Both the position numbers and the translations under genes were made by a program. 13,664 bases of DNA, from contig CALUAU010000048.1 of assembly GCA_943914115.1 (NCBI GenBank), forward strand, positions 1-13,664, in the 5' to 3' direction. The notes beneath the pieces are model-generated. The model made no database searches. It was given only the letters and a program-made list of their open reading frames with translations, and had not been told where the DNA came from. Below, one piece after another: positions 1 to 5,730 of this stretch. The stretch's first letter is position 1, and each line of letters begins with the position of its first letter. This stretch comes from an uncultured Microbacteriaceae bacterium (GTDB lineage Bacteria; Actinomycetota; Actinomycetes; Actinomycetales; Microbacteriaceae).

Positions 1-60
1 CCGGGGGTGGGGGCGGGTTCTGAGGCCTCGCCGTCGTCGCCGGGGGTGGGGGCGGGTTCT
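1..60. repeat. Direct repeat, 21-bp unit at 39-bp spacing
   Basis: The 21-base unit at 1-21 recurs identically at 40-60, a period of 39 bases or 13 codons. On the minus strand each copy encodes the EPAPTPG segment of the Pro-rich protein, with GDDGEAS-type acidic residues between copies. More copies may lie beyond the left edge. In-frame repeats like this typically arise by slippage or recombination in stalk regions. Confidence 0.8.
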
Positions 61-311
61 TCGCCCTCGGGCTCGCCGGCAGCGGGGGCTTCGGTGCCGT
101 TGCCGGGCTCGTCTTCGACCACGCCGCCCTCATCGCCGGGTGCCTGCTCTTGGTCGTCGTTCAGACCGGGCTGGGGCTGCACATCGGCATCCCGTGCGAG
201 GTAGAACGAGGCAACCTGTGCATCGGCAACGGGCGCTGCTGCGAGGGCTTGCTCCTGCTGTAGTGCGGGCAGAGCAAACGCTGCGGCAGCGGTGAGGGTA
301 ATGAGGTCCAC
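1..311 (-). CDS. N-terminal part of an exported acidic Pro/Glu/Gly-rich protein (partial)
   Basis: The minus strand reads open from a GTG at 309-311 to the left edge, about 103 codons, with strongly GC-biased third positions. A GGAG lies 6 bases before this GTG. The product begins with a hydrophobic Ala/Leu-rich stretch (residues 3-17) and an Ala-rich region that could be a signal-peptidase site. From about residue 45 it becomes acidic and Pro/Gly-rich, and near the left edge it carries a repeated EPAPTPG segment. This looks like a secreted or wall-spanning protein with a flexible stalk. The signal peptide would lack a positive n-region. An in-frame GTG at 363-365 would add Arg and Lys residues but has no convincing ribosome site and uses codons rare in this window (TTA, CGA, GGA). 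The C-terminal domain is outside the window, so no function can be given. Confidence 0.6.
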   Translation of the reverse strand, partial: MDLITLTAAAAFALPALQQEQALAAAPVADAQVASFYLARDADVQPQPGLNDDQEQAPGDEGGVVEDEPGNGTEAPAAGEPEGEEPAPTPGDDGEASEPAPTP

Positions 312-668
312 AATCAACTCCGAAACTCGTTGGAAAGTCTTTAAAGTCTTTCCCGCGCGGTTCACGTAGCGGGTCAGCGGGCAGAGTGTGTCGAGTTGAA
401 GTTAACGATCGGCGAACTTTGCTTGCGGGTGTAGAGCAAACGGTGTCTCGGAGGGCACTTTCGCTGTCGTTGATGGGTGGCTGGTTCGGCTGCGAAGCTG
501 CTTGGGTAGCGCTGAGGCAAATTTCTTTGAACCTGGCAGATATTTGCATGACTGATGCGTCAAGAGTTGCGTATACCTCCGACTTCATTAGTATATTTCT
601 CGCAGTTGTGCATCGCTGTGGGCTCAAAGATGAGACCGGCACTGCTGTATTGACGTTAAGGACGACGA
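312..668. promoter_or_regulatory. Divergent intergenic region between the Pro-rich protein and permease 1
   Basis: These 357 bases hold no convincing gene. Base composition is more AT-rich than the genes, especially at 525-660, as expected for promoters. A possible plus-strand promoter for the permease is TTGCGT (567-572), a 16-base spacer, then TAGTAT (589-594); this is weak. Upstream, GCAT (546-549) and ATGC (555-558) form a small imperfect inverted repeat that could be an operator. The permease ribosome site is the AAGGA just before its ATG. Next to the left gene is a tandem 9-mer, listed separately. Confidence 0.35.
334..351. repeat. Tandem 9-mer AAAGTCTTT x2
   Basis: AAAGTCTTT occurs twice head to tail at 334-342 and 343-351, starting 23 bases upstream of the GTG start of the minus-strand Pro-rich protein. 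Each unit is nearly self-complementary. The position fits an operator or 5'-leader element of that gene, but chance cannot be excluded. Confidence 0.5.
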
Positions 669-2243
669 ATGACTCAGAACGTGACGTCGGTAGACGTGAC
701 AAACACGGCTGAAACCGCTAGCGAGTTCAAGCGAGATATGGGTTTTTGGGGCAACCTTGCCCTCGGGTTCACCTATCTATCGCCAGTGGTGGGTGTTTAC
801 ACAACGATTGCGGCTTCACTAGCAATCGCCGGACCGCCGGCCTTTTGGATGCTGGTGATCGCCGGTGTTGGGCAGTTGCTCGTGGCGCTGGTTTTCGGCG
901 AAGTGGTTTCGCAATACCCCATTGCTGGCGGTATTTATCCGTGGAACCGTCGACTCTGGGGGCCGAAGTGGGGCTGGCTCAGTGGCTGGACCTACATGAT
1001 CGCCATTAACGCCACCATCGCCTCGGTTGCCTACGGTGCCGGCCCCTTCCTCAGCGCGCTATTCCGTATCGAAAACACGCCGCAGATCAACGTGTTGCTG
1101 GCCCTGGGCATCCTGCTATTGGCCACGCTGGTGAACTTTGGTGGCACCAAGTTCTTGGCCAATGTGGCCTTCGCCGGTTTCGTCGTCGAGATCATCGCCA
1201 CTGTCTTCATCGGCGCGTGGCTGTTGATCGGTGCTCGCAAGCACGACCTGTCGATTCTGTTCCAAGATTTGCGTCCGGCCGACATGCAAGAGTCAATGCC
1301 GTTTGCGATCGCGTTCATCGGCGCGGCAATCTTCGGTATCTACCTCTACTACGGTTTCGAGGCCAACGGTGACGTTGCTGAAGAGGTTCACAACCCGAGC
1401 AGCGTGATTCCCAAGGCGATGCGCATGACCATCTACGTGGGCGGTATTGCCTCGATGTTTATCGCGCTCGGCCTCATCCTGGCAATTCCCGACCATCAGG
1501 CAGTGATCGCCGGCACCGCCACCGATCCGGTCGGGGCACTGTTCCTCGACATCTTCGGTCCGGTCGGGTTCTCGATCGTGATGATCATCGTGCTGGTGTC
1601 GTACCTGTCGTGCACAATTTCGTTGCAGGCAGCCGCCTCACGCCTGATCTACTCGATGGGTCGCGACAAGGGGTTGCCCGGCTACGCGCTGCTCGCCAAG
1701 TTCAACCGCCGTCGCGCCGTGCCACCCTACGCGCTGCTCACGGCGGGTGTGTTGCCCGCAATCGTGGTGATCATCTCGCTACTGAGCGCCGATGCACTGC
1801 TGGCGATCATCTCGTTCGCGGCGTTTGGTATCTATCTGGCGTTCTCGTCGGTTGTGGTTTCGTCAATCCGCGCCCGCTTCAAGGGATGGCGCCCGAAGGG
1901 TGACTTCTCGATGGGGAACCTCGGCTGGGTGGTTTCGTTTGCTGCGCTCAGCTACCAGGTGTTCGCCATGGTGCTGCTGTTGCAGCCGGCGGCCGATGTG
2001 CCGTGGTACCAGGCCTGGCTCGTGGCGATCGTGGCCGCAATCGTGCTACTGATCGGCATTGGCTACCTGTTTGGGGCGAAACCGCACCTGCGCAGCACCG
2101 GCCCTGCCGGAGATGCATCCACCGGTGTGGTGAACACCTACTACGCCACCCCGATTGCGCAGTCGGAAGAGATTGTCGACCTCGCAGTGCGACTTGATGG
2201 CGGTAGACCGCATATCTATCCCGACAACCAACGCCAGCGCTAA
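669..2243 (+). CDS. APC-superfamily amino acid/amine permease (permease 1)
   Basis: A 524-residue integral membrane protein with about twelve hydrophobic segments between residues 27 and 470, and cytosolic tails of about 25 residues (N) and 50 residues (C). The first segment (FWGNLALGFTYLSPVVGVY) and the QYPIAGGIYPWNRR loop at about 82-95 match the amino acid-polyamine-organocation (APC) superfamily, in the GABA/choline-permease-like branch of cation- or H+-coupled importers. The ATG at 669 is preceded by TAAGGA at suitable spacing. The gene stands alone, upstream of and convergent with the flavodoxin-reductase pair, and ends in a region with two hairpins. Given its neighbours it probably imports the amine or amino acid substrate of the locus. 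The family call is firm, while the substrate is inference. Confidence 0.9.
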   Translation: MTQNVTSVDVTNTAETASEFKRDMGFWGNLALGFTYLSPVVGVYTTIAASLAIAGPPAFWMLVIAGVGQLLVALVFGEVVSQYPIAGGIYPWNRRLWGPKWGWLSGWTYMIAINATIASVAYGAGPFLSALFRIENTPQINVLLALGILLLATLVNFGGTKFLANVAFAGFVVEIIATVFIGAWLLIGARKHDLSILFQDLRPADMQESMPFAIAFIGAAIFGIYLYYGFEANGDVAEEVHNPSSVIPKAMRMTIYVGGIASMFIALGLILAIPDHQAVIAGTATDPVGALFLDIFGPVGFSIVMIIVLVSYLSCTISLQAAASRLIYSMGRDKGLPGYALLAKFNRRRAVPPYALLTAGVLPAIVVIISLLSADALLAIISFAAFGIYLAFSSVVVSSIRARFKGWRPKGDFSMGNLGWVVSFAALSYQVFAMVLLLQPAADVPWYQAWLVAIVAAIVLLIGIGYLFGAKPHLRSTGPAGDASTGVVNTYYATPIAQSEEIVDLAVRLDGGRPHIYPDNQRQR

Positions 2244-2272
2244 CGCGCCGATCAGGAGACAGCCCCGACAAC

Positions 2273-2336
2273 AATTGGCCCCGTTCGACGAAAAACCCTG
2301 CGTATTGCAGAGCGACCTCGTCGAACGGGGCCAATT
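2273..2336. repeat. Long perfect inverted repeat, 19-bp arms with 26-base loop
   Basis: The arm at 2273-2291 (AATTGGCCCCGTTCGACGA) is repeated exactly as its reverse complement at 2318-2336. The 26-base loop contains a further small hairpin, CTGC (2298-2301) with GCAG (2307-2310). It begins 30 bases after the permease 1 stop and probably serves as its terminator or an mRNA 3' stabiliser, but no T-tract follows on the plus strand. The size and perfection of the arms would also fit a dispersed palindromic element or small mobile remnant. Confidence 0.75.
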
Positions 2337-2359
2337 TAGCGCCGATGCGGGAAAACAGC

Positions 2360-2388
2360 GGGGCCGCCGGCTTTCGCGCGGCGGCCCC
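2360..2388 (-). terminator. Rho-independent terminator of the reductase-flavodoxin operon
   Basis: GGGGCCGCCG at 2360-2369 pairs with CGGCGGCCCC at 2379-2388 around a 9-base loop. On the minus strand the stem lies 14 bases after the flavodoxin stop and is followed by a run containing TTTT, the classic arrangement. The stem could also stop plus-strand readthrough from permease 1. Confidence 0.8.
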
Positions 2389-2401
2389 AGACTGACCTTG
2401 T

Positions 2402-2851
2402 TTATTGTGCAGCTTCAAGCACACCCGGAAGCCACTCGAGTGCGACATCGCTCGGCAGATCCCACGACGAAGCATCGTGGCGACCATACTCGCCAACTCG
2501 CGTCGCGCCCAGCTCAGCAAGTCGGCGGTCAATAATCTCGCTGCCCTGGCTGTAGGTCTCCTCATAGAACGTGTCGCCCAGGCCAAACATGGCGTAGCGC
2601 ACGCCGCCGAGGTCGCCGTCGAACTCGGCGAACTTCTCGTAGAACGGTTGCGCGGTGTTCGGCAGTTCGCCCTCGCCATGCGTCGAACAAACGATGATGT
2701 AGAAGCGGTCGTTGGTAAAGCTGCTCGGTTCAAAATCTTGCAGGTCGAACACTTCTGAGGCGTGCCCCTCTTCGGTGAGCTTGTCGTTCAGATCCTGTGC
2801 GATCAGCTCGCTATTGCCAGACTCGGTGCCATACAGAACGGTGATGTCCAT
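2402..2851 (-). CDS. Short-chain FMN flavodoxin, probable P450 electron carrier
   Basis: A soluble 149-residue protein, the usual length of a single flavodoxin domain. The FMN-phosphate loop YGTESGNSE is at 7-15, the isoalloxazine-flanking loop STHGEGELPN at 56-65, and FGLGDTFYEETY at 89-100. These loops resemble the FMN domains of sulfite reductase and cytochrome P450 reductase more than long-chain flavodoxins. It would accept electrons from the reductase encoded just upstream and pass them singly to the P450 across the divergent promoter. Precedents are cindoxin for P450cin and the flavodoxin domain of XplA. The ATG at 2849-2851 has AAGAGA about 7 bases upstream. The gene is second in a two-gene operon (35-base gap after the reductase stop) and ends just before a terminator. 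No [3Fe-4S] or [2Fe-2S] ferredoxin gene is seen in the window. Confidence 0.9.
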   Translation of the reverse strand: MDITVLYGTESGNSELIAQDLNDKLTEEGHASEVFDLQDFEPSSFTNDRFYIIVCSTHGEGELPNTAQPFYEKFAEFDGDLGGVRYAMFGLGDTFYEETYSQGSEIIDRRLAELGATRVGEYGRHDASSWDLPSDVALEWLPGVLEAAQ

Positions 2852-2886
2852 GTGTGATTCTCTTTCGTGATACGGGATGACGGTGG

Positions 2887-4161
2887 TTAGCGCTTCGCTG
2901 CGCGCACCATTGATTCGTGGTCGGGGAACTTCTTGCGGATGCGGTTGGGCGCGGCTGCCTCTTGCTCAGCGGCATCGATTCGCTGCCACTTGGCGTAGCT
3001 TACGGCTCGTTCGTGCACCGACTCGGGCAGGGCGGCAAAGCCACGCTTTTCGGCGTCGATTGGCAGTTTGCCCTCGTCGAAATCACGGATGATCTCTTTG
3101 GCGACATCGACCGAGTCGGCGCGGTTTGCGGGGATGGCGCCGACCGGGCCGCGCTTGAGCCAGCCCGAGCGGTACAGGCCCGGCTCGATGAAGCCGAGAT
3201 CACTCGGCGAGAAATCGATATCGGTGGCGTAGTGCCAGTGTCCGGGGGCATTCACGTCGAAGCCAATCGCCGAGATGATGGTGTCGGCTTCAATTTCGCT
3301 GGCTTGGCCGGCGGGTGCGGCGGCAAGCTGGATGCCGGTGACGTGAGTGGTGCCGAGTACGCGAGCTGGGTCGGCACCGAAGATGAAGTGGACGTGCGCG
3401 CGCGGCTGGTCGACCTCGAGCTCGGCGAGCTGCGCGAAGGCTGCCTCACGCTTCTTACCCAGCTGGTTGTCATCAGTGGCGGGGGAGCTGTTCGCATAGC
3501 TGAACTTCACACCCGCCACCTTCGCCAGTTCGCGAATCATCGCCACATCGGCTTTTGCGGTGGCGATTGGCGAGCGGCTGAGCACGGTGATGTCGGTGGC
3601 CGGTTCGCTCAGGTACTGTTCGAGCGCGACCGGGTTGACATCGCTGCCGTCATAGTCCGACCCATCCTTGATGAGGAAGCGCACCATGTCGATGGCGACG
3701 TTGCCGGCGCCGACGACCACGACACGCTTACCAATTTCGGGCATGGGCAGTGCCGGTCGCGGTACCGAGTTGAGTGCGTTGATGATGTCGCCCGAGGCGA
3801 TTACCCCCGCAAGTCGTGAGCCAGGCACCGACAGCATCCGGTCGCGCCAGCGTCCTGTGGCGAGTATGACCAGGTCGAAGGCGTCGCGCAGCTCATCGAG
3901 CGTGACGTCGGCGCCCACCTCAACATTGCCCGCGAAGCGGTAGTCGCCAGCCTGGAAGGCGCGGTCGAACTGGCGAGTAATCGACTTGGTGTGCTGGTGG
4001 TCGGCGGCTACGCCATAGCGAATGAGCCCATAGGGTGCGGCGAGCCGGTCAAAGATGGTGATGTCTGCGTCGGGCCACTGACGCTTAAGTGCCTGAGCAA
4101 CGAAGCAGCCACTGGGGCCGCTGCCAACAATCGCGATATGGCGGGGAGTCTGGCCACTCAT
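2887..4161 (-). CDS. FprA/adrenodoxin-reductase-type NADPH flavodoxin (ferredoxin) reductase
   Basis: A 424-residue soluble flavoprotein. The FAD dinucleotide fold begins at VGSGPSG (12-18), followed by PYGLIRYGVAADHQHTK (43-59), a hallmark of the adrenodoxin reductase family. ILATGR is at 99-104, the NADPH fold VVVVGAGNVAIDMVRF at 147-162, and the FAD-closing motif GWLKRGPVGAIPAN at 333-346. The length is slightly below the roughly 450 residues of mycobacterial FprA, and all expected motifs are present. It should transfer electrons from NADPH through FAD to the co-transcribed flavodoxin and so to the P450; XplB, partner of XplA, is a precedent of this family. The ATG at 4159-4161 has AAAGGA about 6 bases upstream, placed in the loop of a 5-bp GAGAA/TTCTC stem. 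It is first gene of the minus-strand operon and divergent from the P450. Confidence 0.9.
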   Translation of the reverse strand: MSGQTPRHIAIVGSGPSGCFVAQALKRQWPDADITIFDRLAAPYGLIRYGVAADHQHTKSITRQFDRAFQAGDYRFAGNVEVGADVTLDELRDAFDLVILATGRWRDRMLSVPGSRLAGVIASGDIINALNSVPRPALPMPEIGKRVVVVGAGNVAIDMVRFLIKDGSDYDGSDVNPVALEQYLSEPATDITVLSRSPIATAKADVAMIRELAKVAGVKFSYANSSPATDDNQLGKKREAAFAQLAELEVDQPRAHVHFIFGADPARVLGTTHVTGIQLAAAPAGQASEIEADTIISAIGFDVNAPGHWHYATDIDFSPSDLGFIEPGLYRSGWLKRGPVGAIPANRADSVDVAKEIIRDFDEGKLPIDAEKRGFAALPESVHERAVSYAKWQRIDAAEQEAAAPNRIRKKFPDHESMVRAAKR

Positions 4162-4446
4162 GAGAATCCTTTCTCAGTGGTTGTTTAACGTGTTTTCACA
4201 AGCGGTTGCGACGCTGCAACGTCGATTGTGAAACTTAAGTTCTACTCGACAAACATTACCTAATTTTCGATGTCAGGCAAGTGTTCGTGCTGCCAAATGG
4301 CCTAGAAGCGCGTGTTTATGCGGGATTGAGGTGGATGCTCACCAGGCTTGCGCTTCTGAGGTGAGTGTGATTTTATACATTCACCAAAGGAGGTTTACCT
4401 GCAGCTGCTCAGTGTCGAGCAGTGGGCCGGTAGGAAGGGAAAACTG
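4162..4446. promoter_or_regulatory. Divergent promoter/operator region of the reductase and P450 operons
   Basis: The 285 bases are AT-rich relative to the genes and dense in dyads. TTTCACAA (4194-4201) pairs with TTGTGAAA (4226-4233); between them GTTGC (4205-4209) pairs with GCAAC (4216-4220). A perfect 10-bp palindrome AACTTAAGTT lies at 4232-4241, and GGTG (4330-4333) faces CACC (4340-4343). Probable plus-strand promoter elements are TTGCGC (4348-4353) with TTTTAT (4371-4376, 17-base spacer) or TATACA (4374-4379). The dyads are good candidates for binding of the GntR regulator encoded at 10183-10992, which would coordinate both operons. The dyads are seen; the regulator link is inference. 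Confidence 0.5.
4386..4394 (+). promoter_or_regulatory. Orphan consensus Shine-Dalgarno upstream of the P450
   Basis: AAAGGAGGT is a near-perfect ribosome site, yet lies about 52 bases before the P450 ATG. The only start-like triplet at normal spacing is a CTG at 4399, in frame with the P450 with no stop between. The annotated ATG has its own adequate site, AGGAAGGG, at 4432-4439. Confidence 0.6.
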
Positions 4447-5655
4447 ATGACCACCAGCGTGACCCACCAAGACTTGCCATATTTCGACATCGCCGATCCG
4501 TCGTTCTCGATGTCGTCAGAGCAGGTTCGCGATGCGCGTGAGCGCTCATGGTTGGCAAAGACAAACTACGGATACGCCGTACTGCGCTACGCCGAAGTAG
4601 CCGAGCTGCTCAAGAGCCCCAAGCTCTCACAGGGCAGCGCCAAATGGCCAGACCACCACGGAGTGCACTCGGGAATCTTCTACGAGTGGTGGAGCAAAAA
4701 CCTCCTCGTGCTCGAAGGCGATGAGCACCACCGCATCCGACGGCTGTTGAACCCGGCCTTCTCACCCTCAGCAGCGGCACGACTCACCCCCGAGTTCACC
4801 GCCGTTGCCGAAGAACTCGTCGACGAGTTTGCTGACCGTGGCGAATGTGAGTTCGTCGCAGATTTCGCAGAGCCGTTTGCGACGCGGGCACTGTGCATCA
4901 TGCTGGGCCTGCCGCACGAACACTGGCCGTTCATTGCTCGCCACGCCAACACCATTGGCTACGCCCTGAGCATCACCGTTAAAGAAGACATCGAGCGCAT
5001 TGACGCCGCAGTCAAAGAACTGTACGACTTCGTTGAAGAACTCATCCAAGAACGCATTGCCAAGCCCGGTAAAGATGTGATTTCGCGACTGGTGCAATTC
5101 AGCGAGTCAGGCGACAAGCTCAGCCCCGAAGAGCTGCGCAACGCGATCGTGCTGATGTTGTTCGGTGGTATGGACACCACTCGTAACCAGCTGGGTCTGG
5201 CGATTCAAACGTTCATCCGCAACCCCGAAGAGTGGGAAAAGCTCGCTGCCGACCCCAGCCTCGCCACAGCAGCGCTCGAGGAGGCGCTGCGCGTCAACCC
5301 AACCACCCGCTGGGTCACTCGAGAGGTGGTTGAAGATTTCGAATATCAAGGGCACCAATTCACCGCTGGTACGACAGTGCACCTGTTCACCTATACCTCT
5401 GGCAACGACCCGGAGGCCTACCCGGATGCAGGCATCGACATCACCGCAACCGATCGCAAGCCGCACTTCACTTTCGGTGGCGGCATTCACCACTGCCTCG
5501 GGCACTACATCGCGCGTGCTGATATGAGTGCCGCGCTCCCGGTGCTTGCATCTCGGCTGAAGAATCTCGACTGCCCCGGCGGTGATCAGTGGCTGCCAGA
5601 CTCGGGCAACACCGGCCCGGTCAAGCTGCCCATCACATTCGAGAAGCGTCAGTAA
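4447..5655 (+). CDS. Cytochrome P450 monooxygenase (class I, soluble)
   Basis: A 402-residue protein of normal length for a soluble bacterial P450, with no membrane anchor. The I-helix oxygen-activation motif is GGMDTT at 240-245, the K-helix ExxR is E279-A-L-R282, and the heme loop is FGGGIHHCLG at 343-352 with Cys350 as thiolate ligand. It needs two electrons from a redox partner; the flavodoxin and FprA-type reductase encoded divergently next door are the obvious supply. It heads the operon with a GS-like ligase (75-base gap) and gamma-glutamyl hydrolases, so the substrate is probably an amine, oxidised by N-dealkylation, C-hydroxylation or ring opening. P450s of amine-degrading mycobacteria (PipA/MorA, CYP151) have a comparable GS-like neighbour, but assignment to that family needs alignment. 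The ATG at 4447 follows AGGAAGGG by 7 bases; a longer form from CTG 4399 is possible. Confidence 0.93.
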   Translation: MTTSVTHQDLPYFDIADPSFSMSSEQVRDARERSWLAKTNYGYAVLRYAEVAELLKSPKLSQGSAKWPDHHGVHSGIFYEWWSKNLLVLEGDEHHRIRRLLNPAFSPSAAARLTPEFTAVAEELVDEFADRGECEFVADFAEPFATRALCIMLGLPHEHWPFIARHANTIGYALSITVKEDIERIDAAVKELYDFVEELIQERIAKPGKDVISRLVQFSESGDKLSPEELRNAIVLMLFGGMDTTRNQLGLAIQTFIRNPEEWEKLAADPSLATAALEEALRVNPTTRWVTREVVEDFEYQGHQFTAGTTVHLFTYTSGNDPEAYPDAGIDITATDRKPHFTFGGGIHHCLGHYIARADMSAALPVLASRLKNLDCPGGDQWLPDSGNTGPVKLPITFEKRQ

Positions 5656-5688
5656 CCCAACAAACTTTCATCTAGACCGCAATTGGAA

Positions 5689-5704
5689 GGCCGGCCAACC
5701 GGCC
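5689..5704 (+). other. Intergenic hairpin between P450 and ligase genes
   Basis: GGCCGG (5689-5694) and CCGGCC (5699-5704) form a 6-bp GC stem with a CCAA loop, extendable past a bulge by TTG/CAA pairs. It has no T-tract. It could attenuate, process or stabilise the transcript between the P450 and the downstream genes, giving different expression levels. Confidence 0.45.
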
Positions 5705-5730
5705 CAACTACAAGGGAGTAGTGATCAACC

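Noticed and set aside
1..60. CRISPR array or satellite
   Set aside because: Only two repeat copies, in frame with coding sequence, with a coding-type spacer.
130..702. Minus-strand 190-residue open frame
   Set aside because: It crosses the promoter region in a different frame from the Pro-rich protein, whose frame has much better codon bias and a leader-like start.
386..712. Plus-strand 108-residue open frame in the left intergenic region
   Set aside because: It overlaps the start of permease 1 in another frame, lacks a ribosome site and GC-type third-position bias, and resembles no family.
1948..2733. Minus-strand 261-residue open frame spanning the end of permease 1 and the flavodoxin
   Set aside because: It runs through both terminator hairpins and across two well-supported genes, and has no recognisable motif.
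2917..3819. Plus-strand 300-residue open frame opposite the reductase gene
   Set aside because: It is a shadow of the reductase coding strand, caused by high GC at third positions; the reductase has all family motifs.
4410..4446. Tiny GTG-initiated leader peptide after the orphan Shine-Dalgarno
   Set aside because: The GTG is about 16 bases from the site, too far, and the 11-codon peptide shows no attenuation features.
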